DNA of 64,000 nucleotides, taken from Neurospora intermedia. Its lineage: Eukaryota; Ascomycota; Sordariomycetes; Sordariales; Sordariaceae. Below the pieces are notes generated by a model. That model was not told where the DNA came from. It worked only from the letters and a program-made list of their open reading frames with translations, and did not search any database. A program made the position numbers and the translations under genes. The DNA lies in the NCBI GenBank assembly GCA_037102815.1, contig BTPP01000006.1:3378235-3442234 (forward strand), written 5' to 3'. Shown one piece after another: positions 46,071-59,701 of this stretch; position 1 is the first letter of the stretch; each line of letters begins with the position of its first letter.

Positions 46071-48692
46071 TTAGGCAAGCGAATTGCCCGGTCTATATAC
46101 CTGCATACCGTCATCATCCTGCCATGTCTTGAGCTCCTGAACAACCGTGGTACCGTCTTCAGGTCTCACATTCTGTAACCAGCCTTGGACGTGACTGGGA
46201 TACGGCTTCGTCGGAGAGCCCGTTATTGGACCCGAGAGGGCACCCGGCGTGGTCTCTCTGTTCACAGGGCTATGCACCGATCCGCTCTGCTGCTTCTCCG
46301 TGGGAACAGACAGCTGCTCATGCTCCTTGCGGTGAATTACTTCGTGCAGCTTATCGACCAAGGGCTTCAGATCGTTGAGGACGTTGTGACAGTCCTTCCC
46401 ATAGTCACTGCCCGTCATCGCCTCATTCTTGAACACCTCCTTTGCCTTGTCGATGAGGAACATGTCGTACACTCTTTGGTTGACAAAGAGGATTTGATGC
46501 ATCAGAAGGATGATGGCAGCATTGAAGATGTGATGGAGGTCCTGCACGAGCAGCTTCTGGCCGGGGCTGATGATTTGTAGCCGTCTGCCGATGCGGAGGT
46601 TGCGCCGTGCGGCATCGCTGCACTTGCGGATGGCTCTGGTCCAAGGGTTTTCCGGTTCCGCTCCGGGACCCTCAAGCCCAGGTGTCAACCAGGTATTGGC
46701 CACCTTCTTCTTAACGGCGGTGAGGAACGCGGGACGGATTGCCAAGATGATGAGCTAAAACCGTTAGCTGTCTGTCATGCACATCATGTGAGGGGTGAAA
46801 AACAGGGTTGCATACCTGATTGTAAGCCATGTGCAGTGACAGCAAAGCCCGGTCGGTACCGAGTGCCGGGTCCTCGGCTTCGGGTTGGAGTGCATAGTAG
46901 TAATAGTTGCTGGGACTCTCCTCCAAATTCTCGAGCTTCAAGCTCGGGGGCAGGTTCTCATGCCATTGATCAAGCTTCCCAATTGCGACCGAAAAGGGCA
47001 GCTCATCGAACCCGTCGGCCGGCTTGTTCGCATGATGACGATAGCTGTTGTTGACGATGTAGGCGGAAATCTTGGACAGTTCCACATGTGCACACAGCCC
47101 AAGCGGCGAAGGAAGGCCCCTATTGAGACACACCATTAGGCCAAGTACGGTGAAGGTACGATTGAAGGGTACAACTCACGGTGCTTCCTGTGGCAGGGAC
47201 AGGGTGATGGCCTGATGAGGGACCGCGGGTGGGCGACCCATCAAGCAGCTCAGCCAGCTAGAAGAAACAGGTATGTGTCAGCAAGTGGTTGGCTAGTTGA
47301 CGCTACGAGGCATCACCGGTGGGCAATGGCATGGACTAACCGATCGATGTTGTAAACCGTCCAGAAAGTCCTACGCTCAATCTCGGTGACTGAACTTTCC
47401 CTGTGCACGCCGTGCATCACGCTGAGATGCATGGCGTTGCTGATGGCCATGTAGGCGGCATCTCGGCGATTGTTCTCCACCAGGTACAGGGCCATCAGGG
47501 CCAAAACGGCCACGTTGTAAATTGTGTAGGACGTCATGTCCAGGGGGTTTCCGATCAGCATCCTAGCCGCCGCATAGTGGGCTTCGCCCAATTGGCCATC
47601 CACCCGGGAATTCTCCTCGGTCAGGGTCAGCAGATGGGTAAAGGCAAAGGCTGTGTAGACCAATGCCAGTTGGCCGTGCTCCCGAGCGGTGTGGTTCCGC
47701 GGTTTAGTGGTGTCCAGCTTGAAGCCAGTGCCAAAACCGGACTGGTCCGGTAGCGCCATCTTGGCGGGGTCCTGGAATGGCCAGAAAAAAATGCCGCCGC
47801 ACCCTGCCTTGCCGTTGTCGTCCTGGAGAAAGGTCTTGAACTGCGTGATCATGGCCTGGATTTCCAGCTGCGTGGGGATGCGCGGCTCCACGTCCATGGT
47901 CGGAAGCAGGAGAGGACGGGAATCGAACGTCTGGTAGCGACCAACCGAATTGAGGAACGTTGCATTCCTGCTGCCGTCGGGCGTCTCAGGGTTGGGAGAG
48001 AGACCTTTGGAGGCCAGCGGCTGCGTCGTCTTGATGAAGGCCTTGAGCGAGTCAAGGAAGGTGGCGCCAGAGGTTTCTCCAAGGTAGCGAGCGGTACCCT
48101 CGGCATCGGCCAGCATTCTGCCGTCGTCGACGGGGTAGTCCATCTGCATCTCCGTGTCCTCATCGATGGAGAAGGCGGGCTCAAAGTTGTGGTTGTGCGC
48201 ATGGACAGGGTAGTCATAGTGCGACGTCGTGGACGTGACCGAGCCTTCGGTGAGATAGGCCTGGCCGGCGGCCCCTACGCCATCTGGCGAGTCGATGCTC
48301 ATGCCGCCCTGATCCCCTTCCTGGACAGCCTGCAACGGCTGAAGCAAGCCGCTGAGGTCAATCTTGCTGTTACCATTGCCATTGCCGCTGGCCGCTCTGC
48401 TGGTGATCTGGAGTTGACTCTCGTATTTGGCGATCTTGCCGAGCAGCCCGTCAATGTAAGTCTGGGGGACGGTGACCTTTTTAACGCCCTGGGGGTAGAT
48501 GCACTGGCGCTGGGCCTGGGTGCACTGGCGACACGGCTTCTCGCCCGAGCACTTGATGCGCTTGACATTGCAGTTGTTGCAGGCGAGGGCCACGCGCTTG
48601 CGTTGCTCGGGCGCGACCTTTTTCCTCCGCGGGTTGACGGGTAAGCGAAAGTTGGGATCGTCGGCGCCCGAACTCTTGGACGACCTCGGCAT
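46071..48692 (-). CDS. Zn2Cys6 fungal transcription factor
   Basis: Predicted 805 residues from four exons: 48692-47341, 47257-47180, 47119-46816 and 46754-46071. Introns are 83, 60 and 61 bp, with GTTAGT, GTGAGT and GTATGC donors, and all joins keep phase. The binuclear zinc cluster has cysteines at 38, 41, 48, 54, 57 and 64 (C-x2-C-x6-C-x5-C-x2-C-x6-C), flanked by basic residues and followed by a short coiled-coil-like linker (YIDGLLGKIAKYESQLQ). A fungal-specific middle homology region is visible: RRTFWTVYNIDRWLSCLMGR is coded across the first intron. The C-terminal 230 residues are helical and end in a Gly/Ser/Pro-rich linker and WQDDDGMQVYRPGN. It acts in the nucleus on CGG-type sites; target genes cannot be named. 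A long upstream region suggests complex control. Confidence 0.9.
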
Positions 48693-50973
48693 ATCTGAAG
48701 CCAGCTTGTCGGTGTGGTGTTGCTGTCACACCTGTATCCCAAGTGGTGCTTGCCTTGGGTTCTGGAAGGAGGAGGGGAAATGCCGAAAAGGTTGGCGAGA
48801 AGAGACGATAGGTCAGGGACGGTAGGATGATGAGGCGATTGGGATCACACTGGCACCCGACCACACTTTCCATCTGGCAGTGTGCGTCAAATAGCCTTGG
48901 TTCTTGCCAGTGCCGCGTCGTCCTGTCCACCTCCTGTCGACGGCGAGGATGGTGATGATGCGTTCAGCAGGTAGTCTTTGTAGTTGAGAGTGACTTGTCA
49001 GCCGGTGAGGTGAGTGAGGTGAGAGCCCGGGAGTGTCGGCGTCGGCCGGCGTCAATGAGCGATAAGAGGTGAAGTGAGGCCAGGTTATGTCGATCGAGGT
49101 TACAGATGTGCAGCTGAGGCTTGACCACTGCACACAACGAAGGACTCGCTGACAACGGCTCCCCCTCTTGACCGACCGGTGTGGTCCGTGTGGTCGCGAT
49201 GGTGGTGGCACGTCCAGACGGGCGTCAGGCCGTGTCGTTGGGGGGAGGAAGGAGGGTGGTTAGTTGGGTGAAGCTGAGAAGAAGCACCGAGGGGAGACGG
49301 GAAGGATGGAGGAAGAGGAGTGGAGGGAGTGGAAGAAGGAGGAAGTGAAGAGACGGGAAGAGAAGACTGGAAAGAGGGGGGGGGGCGAGTCAGGTGAAGA
49401 AAAGACGAAAAGGCAAGACCGAAAGACGGCAAGTGTAAATGCAAGTTCGTTCCGCCAAGTCACTCACTTCCTCGCTCCAGAAGAAAACGGGAAGGAGAAA
49501 ACGGGGGCAACGGGGGTCAGTGGTTAGGTCGTCATCCACAACGGGCAGCAACGACGGAGAGACGGGACAACGGGACAAGGAAGGTCGGGAGCAGCAGCAA
49601 GGTGAGTAAGGCAGCCGCCGGAGAAGAAGTGGAATCAGCCCAGGTCGGGAATCGAGACGTCGACTTTCAAGAACCACACTCGGATTTCCAATTCGTTCCC
49701 TCGTGCTCAAGATCCCATCACCGTCGGCCACACAGCACACAGGTCCCAGTCGAAGAAAAGGAAGGAGTCGGCGACAAGCGGCGGCTGATGATTAAGCTAG
49801 CAGCGAGTACCGCACTGGCATCGGTGTCAGTACCCGTCCGTGGATTTGTACCCGCGCCGGCCACTTCCATGCGCTTTTGGCGGATTCGGATTGCGTGGTG
49901 CGAGGATTGGAGGGATTCCTTGGGGAGGGGACGGACGGGAGTGGATGGGAAGAACACCAAGGAAATATTTGCAAGGTACTCGGTGATAGCAGGCTTTGTG
50001 GCAGCTAAGTCCGTTGCCGGGGCCTGAGAGGGCTTGCCAGGGGCTACCAGGGCTCGCTGGGGCACCGGTGGGCACACGGCCAGGGCATACACGCGGGTGG
50101 GGGGGAAGACACCCCGCTAACCCAAGCTACATCTGGAGGTAACGTACCTGCCGAGCTGCCCTAGAGCATGTCTTTGGTACTGTATCCGGAAAAGAGCCCG
50201 TGCGCACCCGCTCTTCCATCGACCGTCGGAGCCCACTGTTTCCTCCCACTGGTCCCGACTGGGTACAGGGGCACGGGGCACAGATGTCGAGGGGACGGAG
50301 TGGGCAAGTGGAAATGTGGGCTCGGAGGGGTAACACGATGTCCATAGAGGTACTGGAGGGGACCGGGCCACAGATGGGTCGGAGGAGGAAGGTGAGGCAA
50401 GGGCGGTAAGTACCTACTGCAACTTGCATTTTTTTTTTTCCCTCTTTAAACCCGCGACCGCCCTTCTTCGTTCCCTTCTGTTTGTTTGGCCATCAACATG
50501 TATGTAATAGCTGAGACGGGAGGTACTTATTCAAAGCCTTGGAGGCAAAAACATGGGACAGAACAGGCCCGGGCTTGACATTCGCTCCTTGTGCTACCAC
50601 AACTCGGTCCTCACAGCCTGTTCTTGTCTGCTCTTGCCAGTTCATCCTCATGCATCAGCCTTCACCGGGATGCATGGACCATTTGCGCCGACGGCACCGG
50701 AAGGGGGGAAAGCACCCAATGGGCTGATGCCCGATTACTTCCCGACTCCTCTCCGTGCAGTGTCTTCAAAAAAAAAGCTTACCTTGCGTCGAAGTTGCTT
50801 GCCGACAAGGCAATAATTCGTAGGCCCGGGGACGAAACAGTGTCTTCTCGGTCCATCCTTCAATGACACGATGCAAACGAGGGACTGGTCAATCATCAAC
50901 CCACACTCCCATGACAAGTCACCTGTCACTCGACAATCGCTCTTTCATCAAAGCGTGGTGAGGTGAGCTGGTG

Positions 50974-51022
<49 letters not shown>

Positions 51023-52062
51023 GAAGGAGGGGAAACATTTTGTTCGACTGGGGGGGTGGATGGGACCGGGAGCCACTCGCTGCTTCTGGCCGCCCACCAT
51101 GACCTACCTAGGTACCTACCATGACAAGCGCAGCCGCGAGACCGGCGAAGGATGCTAGGCCCAGAGGGGTTAGACCGGCCTGTGCAAAATTCAAGGTGAA
51201 GCTTCCAATCTGACAAACCGAACGGCGGCGTCCATTGATGCTGACAAGCAGTCCTGCCACTGACTCGGAGTGTCCAGTGACAAGACAATGACAAGGTCGA
51301 CATGGAAGGTACAGCGCAGTGCGAGTGTACCCGTGGGATCGGATGATTGGATTTCCACTTTCATGGCTCTGGCTCAGCACAGCGAGCATCAGCATAGCTC
51401 CCGTCTCCAGCAAGCGTCGAGTGGCATTCGGAGCTGCTGAAGAAACAGAAACCGTAACATGGGTACCCCGTGGTCAAAGAGGATACCCGGCCTTGCACTC
51501 ACCTCCAAAGTATTGTACAACCAAGACAGTGCTAACCCGTCAGGACCCCGTGTCATGGAATGGCATGGTTGCCATGGAGTGCCCGGCATGGCAATCCTCC
51601 TCCGCCTTTTCACCACCGATCCTGACAACAATGGGTCCTGGGACGGGCGGTGTGTCTCCAGTGTCTACCAAGTCTCCATGTGTGATCAATGTGAGCCAGA
51701 ACAGGCAACGCTGGGACGCACATGAATGTGCGAGAGTGGGGGGCTGGCCGCGTAGCATTGGAACCAATTCACACGACATTGATTCACATCCAGTCCAGTC
51801 TAGAATTTCACCATTCGAGAACTCGGTCAGGCAGATCTACGAGAAATCCACCGGGCAAGGACCAACAACGCAGCTACATACCCACAAGCCACACTTGCTG
51901 GTCCTTGCATTGCACTAATGACTGCGATCGTTGATACCCAATCTTTTTGTCAATCAAGAGGACGAGGTACCCGACATACGGAGCTATGTATACCTACATC
52001 CACCACCTACCGCCGTTTGTTTTTTTTTTTTTTTTTTTTTTTTTTCTTGCACGACCCTTGGC
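48693..52062. other. Gene-poor region with homopolymer tracts
   Basis: About 3.4 kb without a convincing gene, between the start of the Zn2Cys6 gene and the end of the MFS gene. Notable items: a purine-rich strand at 49260-49420 (GGAAGAGGAGTGGAGGG-like), a 44-bp A tract at about 50976-51019, a T tract at about 52019-52045, and the palindromic TACCTACCTAGGTACCTACC at 51101-51120. Open frames occur on both strands but none has motifs or consistent splicing. Part of it is probably the long 5' leader and promoter of the regulator gene. Confidence 0.45.
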
Positions 52063-54604
52063 CTACAAGTTATGACCCCTAGAACTTGGCTTCCCCTCCC
52101 CATCCATTGTCCTACATCGATTCTCGCTGTCCCATTTCATGCTGCTCTCCTCCACCATCTTTCCAACCTCAGCCTCATCCATTCTCCTGTTCTCCCGCCT
52201 CAGCACCTCCGTATACGCCCAATACCCCATGATTGCTGTCCCAACAAACCCAAATGTGATCAATAACGGCTCCCTATATCCATGTCCCCTATTCTCTTGA
52301 CCATGGCCCCCGTCATGGTCACTGCCAATCCTAAACACCCAGCTCCCAATAACCCCCGCCAGATTACCCCATCCGTTGACACCCAGCACAAGCGCTCTCT
52401 TGTTGGGGGAACGCGTGTTATTGGATAGCCAAGCAGCGGTTAGGGGCGGGGGCACGTAGGAACCGAAGAGAAGAATGCACAGGGCCATGTACTTGCCAGA
52501 CGAGGAAGTGGTGAAAACAATGCCTGCTAACCCGACTGCGGAAATGGCAAGTCCAGCCATGATGTGATACCCCCGCTCTTGACGCCGGTCGGAGGAAAGG
52601 GCAAAGAGGTAGACGCCCAATGCGCCAAATACGAAGGGGGGTACTGACATCTGTTTGCCGGAGAGTATTAGCGGACATGTACCATGAGTGCGGGAATCTG
52701 ATGCAGAGATGAGAAATCATGCAACGAACCAGGTTGGCTCGCAGGGCCGAGTATCCCATCCCCTCTACTACCAAAGGTAAGAAGACCGAGAATGCGGTGC
52801 TGGGGATACTGGCGCAAATGTTGCAGAGAAGAAGGAACCAGAGCTTCCAGTCACGGACAGTTTCGACGATTTCTCGCCAGGTTACAAAACGCCCGGATGC
52901 TTCTTCTTCAACACCTCCTGCTACCATCCGCTGACTCTCAGTCTCATCGTCATTATGGCATCTTCCGTTCCCTCTATATCCATGTCCGGCCGCTTCATCA
53001 TCGCCCTCTTCTGCCCATTCAGTACTAGCTTTGACTCCATCTACGACTCGATATCTCCTGAATAACGCTCTTTCCTCCGATGTCAAGAACCAAGCACTCT
53101 CCGGCCCCTCGGGCAACCATACCCATGCAAACAGTGCGACAAGACACGTCGCACCACCTTCAATGAGGAACAGGAGCTGCCAGCTCTTCAACGTCGGGTG
53201 CTCTATCCGGAATATAGCATAGGCTAGTCCACTCGTGGTTAGCGAGCGAATCCCCAGGATGAGAGCAACTTGTACTGTGACTGTGGTGCGTGCATAGATG
53301 ATTGTTGGGTTGATGGACATGGGCCATGGCCGGGGATGTGAATGGCGCCGTGGATGCACATCCACACCAGTCCACGTCAATGTTAACGTCTGCTGGCCGC
53401 GACAGGGTGGGCTGAGTCATGGTTTCACCATCATTGCTGCACCTCCGGCGGCACTGATGACATGTCGAAGGTTCACGGAGACACGGAAGGGACGTTGTAC
53501 ATACCTATGGCCCCAGAAAACGCCCCTGCCACGGCGTATTGTCCATAGAACAGCGCAATGCGCACAGCAAGGTCATAAGGGGGGTAGAACACTGTCAAGT
53601 AGGCGAGGGCTGTGGGATAAAATCCGGCTTCGAAGGCGCCGATGAGAAGGCGGGTGGTTAGGAGAGAGCCTATTTTTATGGTTCGTGAGTACGTTAGCCT
53701 TGGGAACTGTGTGCGTGGGTGGAGGTATGTAAAGAGTAGTGACCAGTTGGGAGGTTGGGAGGGAGAACCAGAGGCTTGTAACTTGATGGATGGAGTTCGA
53801 GCAGTTGGATAAAACTGCCATGCAGGGCTACAGTATGAATATCTGCGCAGCTCAACTCACCTCTTCCTTTGATAAAGGCCTGAGACAGTGTCAATGCTCC
53901 CCAGCTGAGCTACAGTTGGACAAACAAGACAAAGTATGTGTTAGTCAAGTGTTTCGTGATCCAGTTTGAGGATCCAATTAAGAGAGATTGAGCCAGTGAG
54001 CCATCCGCAACTCTGGTCTTACCCAAAATCTCACTCCATCGATCCATCATCGTCGCGATCCCAAGAGCCAGACAGATTATATCACAATTCAAAGACCTAC
54101 CATAATTCCAACAATCCACACTCTCCCTCCCCATCTCCTCCCAAAAGCAGCGGATACCGGCTGACAAGCAACAAACATGACCCAAAATGCCGAGATAGCC
54201 AGGTTCAAATCGCGCGGCTCGCAACCGATATCCGCTGTGAACCCCTGCGTCTGAGCGTTCCCGACGTTGCCGCGGTCGAGGCCATTGAAGAGGTAGAGGG
54301 TGGAGAGGAGCGGGAGAAGGAGGAGATCTGTTTTGCGGTTGATTCTGTGCCTGAGCTGGAGGAGAGAGGGCTGGGATTGGGACTGCTGGCTGATGGAGAC
54401 ATGGGAGTATGAGCAGGAGTTGGCGGTGGCGATGGAGCGGTACGGTTCATGTGAAGGACAATCATGGTCGCGGGCAAATGGATTGGTAGATCGTAATAGG
54501 GGATCAGACTCGGTATCCAGGCCCGGAGAGAAGTCAACAACTGTGGAATCGAGTCTTGAGCAACGGCTCCCTTGGGACATGGCTATGGTGGACGACGAGT
54601 ACAT
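52063..54604 (-). CDS. MFS transporter, anion:cation symporter type
   Basis: Predicted 599 residues from five exons: 54604-54101, 53909-53861, 53669-53505, 53223-52730 and 52650-52063, all in phase. Introns are 191, 191, 281 and 79 bp; the last uses a GTTCGT donor. The first exon has a long polar N-terminus and then RKTDLLLLPLLSTLYLFNGL and DRGNVGNAQTQGF, the helix 1 signature of the allantoate/nicotinate permease (ACS) family. Later blocks are SWGALTLSQAFIKGRG, LLTTRLLIGAFEAGFYPTA, LPEGPESAWFLTSEERALFR and WLSNNTRSPNKRALVLGVNG. These are plasma-membrane proton symporters for small organic anions or vitamins; the substrate is not predictable. The start at 54604 could instead be 54580. Confidence 0.87.
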
Positions 54605-57600
54605 GGCTGCTATTGTTTGGATGACGATGATGACAATGGCAGAGTTGAAGACAGCAATAACGGCGGTGACACGGAAGAAGAAGGTGTATTACACATTGTA
54701 GCCATGGGTTCTTCCATACAGCTTCTGAGTCTGATGGCATGGATCGACTCCATCGGCGCTGGCCTAATTTCTTACTGACCTCCTGCCTTCCTTGTAGTCA
54801 CATTATATTGCTGACATGAGCGTGTTTGTTGCACAGATGGCGGCACCTCCGACACCATACTTGCTCAATCCGCGACATGGTCACACATCAATTGACCATG
54901 GAAATGGGCGAGGCGACCGGACGGGCAAGACGGGATGTGAATGGAAAGGAAACAAGGCGAAGATGTCACATCGACAGGGGGTTGACAGGAGTGACAGAAA
55001 TGACAAGGGCGGTGGCATTCATGTCTTGTCTGTGGGCTGGGACTCTGGACTCGGGCCTAGAAAGCAACTTGAGGCACTGGAAGCCTTGGCAAGGACAATC
55101 AACCAGGGGGTTGAAGGGTTCTTTTCTGCTTTGCTTCTCCTGCGTTTTGGCTGCCCTCTGCAGACTGGTACCTCGGCTCACTGGTGTAGGTAGTAACGTC
55201 CGGGTGGGTTCCGTAACGTGCTGGTAGGCGCTAAAGTCACCGTTTCCCAGTCTCCTGGACGTAGGCATCACTTCGTCCATCATACACTAATTGTCCAATG
55301 TGGAAACGTACCTGACACCAAAGACGCACCCAGCCACGTGTAGAACTCATCCATTGTCCAATCTGTTTGTCCCTGGGGGTTTTACCTTCGCCGCGTAATC
55401 TCCCTCCCTGAACCCAGTTCGACGCTTGGCTGAAGGTTGAAGATGACTGGACGACAATAATCCGAACCAACCAATGGTTTTAGACGGTCGTTTGATTTAT
55501 TATCCGGGCCAGCTATGCAATGGAAGGCTCATAGGGCAGCACGGAAAAGGCGATTATTAGGACGATAGGCGGCATTTCAACGGCATCAAAGCGCACTGGA
55601 GTTGGCACAGAGACCCCGCGTTCTATGACTGGTGCGTGTCTCTTTCTTGGCTAGCGCACTGTGTAGGCGTTGGCCGCGGCGACAAGTTGCGCCCTCTATG
55701 AACGGGAATTTTTCGGGAGACGCGGCAAACGGGGGTGGTCGATAAGAAGCTATGATGTACCTGGAGGTTCAACAGTTGTCAGAGATCGTTGCGGCCCCAT
55801 ATGGCCAGTGTATGGCGTGGCGAAAGAATTGAAGAAGCAAAGTGGTTATTGTCGGGGGAGTGGGAAACGCAGAAACGACGATCATGGGAGCTGTCATTCT
55901 TGGCTCTTGGTGTCCAAACGGTCGGGCACCCGGCACATACCTCTGCAGAAAAGAGCCCTAGGCAGGCTCGTCAGTTGGCCTCGAGATATGCGGTCGTGGT
56001 CACGGTCTCGCTGACTGGCAGCGCCATGCCAACATGATGTACCCGAACAGCTCGGAATATGGTGCATGGTGACCAAAGAGTCGTGGGTGCAATTGCTTCA
56101 ATCCGATGCGCGGAAATTGAGACGAAGAAGATTGGACCGACTGACCGACAGCTTGTTCCTTGGGTTCGGGAGGATCCGAGGAAGACAGCCGGTGGACCCG
56201 GACGTGCTGATAAGGAGTTCGGGCAGTAGAGGTACAAAGGGTACGGATAAGGGAAAGCGGGGCCCCTGACGGCCGCCCGCTTGCCTGGTCGATGGAATGG
56301 ATTGACGCAGGGATCGGGTAGTGTAGGGCTCAGTTTTGCAGCAATCTTTCTTGACCATTTCTCACGGTTCAATCTCAACGTGTCATCCAATTCTTTTCGT
56401 CATGTGATTGTTCGTTGCCCTCCTCAGCGCGATACGTGATGGAGGTATTCCACAACGGGAACGAACAAAGGGGCAACGGGATCGCTGACGGCCGCTGCCT
56501 GATGCCGTCTAGAGGCCCGCCCAAGCGGCCGCGATGCCAAGATGAGAACCCTAGGTTACCTCGAGGTATGGATCCTTGTGAGAATCAGATGAGATTGCTG
56601 GAATTCCCCACCGTTCCTATGCTCTAACGGGCTAGACCGACTCCCCATGTCTCCATAGCGATTGAAAATCCAGCGCGGCCCCTTTTGGCGGTATACAGAG
56701 TCCGTTTGAGATTGAGACTGTGACAGGATTCAACAGTTTAACAAGTGCATCGATAGGCAAATACAGGCCAATGCAAACACCCGCATCATGAGGCATCTGT
56801 CTGAGTTCCGTCGGACGAGCCAGTCTCATCATTTACCATCGGTGGTTTCGGTCTCAGTGTCGGGGCCGTTGCAGCGCTGCACGCAGAGGAACGCACGCCA
56901 AGACCCTCTACAACAGCAGTGTGCGTTCGTTCCGCATTACAGCTTGAAGGAACGCACAGCCGTAAGGCTTGCCCTGCAGAATTTCCCTTGGTGCCCAGGT
57001 CGTGATGCTTGGCATGGCGTTGAGGTCGCTTGGTTAATGTGCTCATGGCTAGGTGAGTGTAGGTATGCGTGAAACCATGGCAATGGCCAGGGCATTTGAC
57101 TGTCGTCATCGTAGGTCTCAGCTGTAAACGATCATATAAGGCGGGGATATCCAGCCAAATGAAGGAACCATCAACTCCCCTCCCTTCCCTTTGTTCCCAT
57201 GACGCCTAATTTCGTTGGTACCTACATATACCCTTCATTATCCCAAACCAGTGACACCAACACCACCAACACCGGTGCAGCTGTTCAGACTGTACCTGAG
57301 GTTGGTGCCACCAAACTTGCGATGGGTTTTTCCTTCCGTACTACCAATACACGCTAAGGGCTGGAACAGAAAGCAAACGCGGGTAGCACGGCGCGGCCAA
57401 GCTGAAAGCAGCATAGTCGCAACCCAACCGAAGGAACTTTGTTGGTCCCCATCCAGGGTCTTCCGGGGCATCCAGCCAGGGTTCTCGACTCCTCTCAGCG
57501 GTCACTTCACGATACCTGCCTACCTGCCCGCTTCCTCCCTGCGCCACTCTGGCAGCTTTTCCCTCCCTTTCTTCCATTCCCCTTTCTCTTCTCCCAACGC

Positions 57601-57774
57601 GACTGCTGGTCTGGCTCTTGTCTCGCTGGACTTCGTTTGTCCTTGCGACAGCCGCTCTTTCGCTCTCCATGCCATTGCGGTTCCTGGTCAAGCCTTCGCC
57701 TGCTCTTCTTTTTGTTGTTGGACTCAGCAGCTGTTAGGGACCACCCACCGCGCTTCAGCGGAACCATCGCTCGC
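54605..57774. other. Gene-poor stretch of about 3.2 kb
   Basis: No convincing gene is seen between the divergent MFS and glycosyltransferase genes. Frames at 54816-55227, 55670-56390, 56786-57109 and 57215-57934 overlap in several phases and lack motifs. The last part (about 57500-57774) is pyrimidine-rich and likely the 5' leader of the glycosyltransferase gene. Confidence 0.4.
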
Positions 57775-59039
57775 ATGTCGGTCCTACCTACCTTCTCTCA
57801 GCCAGCCCGGCGCCTCCTCATCATTCTCCCTGCTGTTTTCGTTACACTTCTCCTCCTCACCGGCCTCTTCAACCATGAGTCCTTTCGCTCGACCTTGTGA
57901 GTATCCCGTCGTCGATCATAGCCCCACCACCTGACCGTCGCTAATCCCTTGTTCGTTCCTCTGCCAGGCCAACGGTGGTCATGCCAAAGGTAGTCATCAC
58001 CACCAACCCCTCCTCCTGCGCTGCCAACCAAACCAGTGGCCCACTCGACAACCTCTCGTCCATCATCCAGGCACTCTACGCGCCGCTTGTCGTTCCCATC
58101 ACTACCCCCACATTTACCACGCGCGATGGCACCGTCAAACGCCTGCCTCCGGCTTCAGAGCTGATCCACCACAAATCCCTCGGCAAGCGTATCTGCATTC
58201 TCGATGTCGACACGCGCCCCCACACCGGTGCTGGCGGCGTCTTTTCCTCGTCTTTGCCGACCTGGGACGCCCTCAGCCCAGCTTCTGCCGGGTTTCTCTC
58301 TCACTACCTCTACGCCTTGATTCACGGCTATACCTACAAGTTTGTGCAGGCGCCTACATACCAGGACCGAGCCCCGCACTGGACCAAGGTGATCTTCACG
58401 CAGGAGCTGCTGAAGAAATATGACATAGTGGTGATGATGGATTACGACGCCGTCTTTCCCAGCCCCGAGCTGCCGCTGGAGTGGATGCTCAACTACTGGA
58501 AGATCGACGACAAGGTTATGGTGGCCATGGCGGAGGATCCGAATGCCGAGGTCAACCGCGACAAGAGGGGGAACCTGAACGTCAACACGGGCTTCATCAT
58601 TGCGCAAGCCTCGGAGAACACGCAGAGGATGTTCAAGGACTGGGCTGAATGTCCCAGTGAGACGAGATACAAGGGCTGTGCGGAGTGGAAGGGCGTCTAT
58701 TTCCACGAACAGTCGGGTTTCAGCTCCCACGTGCGGTACGACTTCCTGGACGGGTTGACCATTGCGGAGGAACCGGGCAAGAGCATGATAAGAGCGCTGC
58801 CATGCAATGAGGCAAACGGGATCCCCGAGAAGAAGAACCTGGGTTGCACGGGACAGCTGGTCAGGCATCATTGGGGCGGCAAGGAACTGGCGAAGAGGGA
58901 ATTTAATGACAACATTATGAATGCGATGCTGCCGCTCTTGATACAGTCGGCGTTCAAGGGAGGCGAAGCGACGAGTGCAGTGGCGGATTATAGGAACAAG
59001 ACCTTGGTGGGAGATCAGATTCTCGATAAGCCTCTTTGA
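57775..59039 (+). CDS. Type II GT34-like Golgi glycosyltransferase
   Basis: Predicted 397 residues from two exons, 57775-57896 and 57968-59039. The 71-bp intron (GTGAGT, CTGCCAG acceptor) joins as FRSTL-PTVVMPKVV. Residues 13-31 form one membrane anchor after a short basic N-terminus (RRLLIILPAVFVTLLLLTGL), giving type II Golgi topology. The catalytic domain holds the metal and nucleotide-sugar motif D-x-D at 199-201 (VMMDYDAVFPSPELPLEWML), preceded by the acceptor-side HWTKVIFTQELLKKYD. Also present are NVNTGFIIAQ and the terminal LVRHHWGGKEL. This arrangement matches GMA12/MNN10-type alpha-galactosyl- or mannosyltransferases acting on N-glycans or cell-wall mannan. The linkage and sugar are not predictable. 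Confidence 0.85.
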
Positions 59040-59701
59040 GGCAGCACCACGAAGGAGACAAGAAAAGGGAAACAAAACCGTATCTTAGTAATGTGGAAAA
59101 CGGCCAGGCGTTTGGGAGTAGACTGGATCTGGTGGATTAACGAACCATGAGCCTTGGACGGCTTGGTCCCAGGAAAGACGGATTTTTGGGTCTAGGATGA
59201 TCTTCAACGAACAATTCTGCCATGTGGGCATAATATGTATACAAGTAATGTTTGATAGCGAAGATACGAAGACGTGGATGTAGCAGATAACATCGCAAGT
59301 GTAGGTCCATGGGTAAACACTGTTCAAGATGATACTTCTAGATCATAGGTTGTGATGGAGACTCCTCGTTACAGACGTTGAGGTTGCAGTGCATTGCCTG
59401 TACAAATGCCAGACGATGGATGATGCATACTGCCTGCAAGGTCTACGGCTGAGAATGTCTCTAGAACTCTTGAGATGATGACGATATCTGTGCCAACGAC
59501 CCGCCTCCCTGGTTCTCAGCAGATGTCCGATAGTTCAATATTCCTCACCTCTCGTCACAATCTCCAATCTTCCGAGACGCAGACGTTTTGCTCCCTCTTG
59601 ATGGAGAGAATCGCTTCGTTTTGTGCTCTTCGTTCCTCCAGCCGTGACCCAAACTTGATATTTTTTCCCAATTGTTGTCTCTTGTCGCATCGCTTCGAGG
59701 T
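59040..59701. other. Convergent intergenic region
   Basis: About 660 bp with no convincing gene. The glycosyltransferase and the small hydrophilic protein gene converge here; it likely contains their 3' untranslated regions. Confidence 0.5.

Noticed and set aside
57215-57934. A 239-codon plus-strand frame before the glycosyltransferase
   Set aside because: Pyrimidine-rich, Ser/Pro-rich chance frame; the real first exon (57775-57896) lies in another frame and joins in phase to the catalytic exon.
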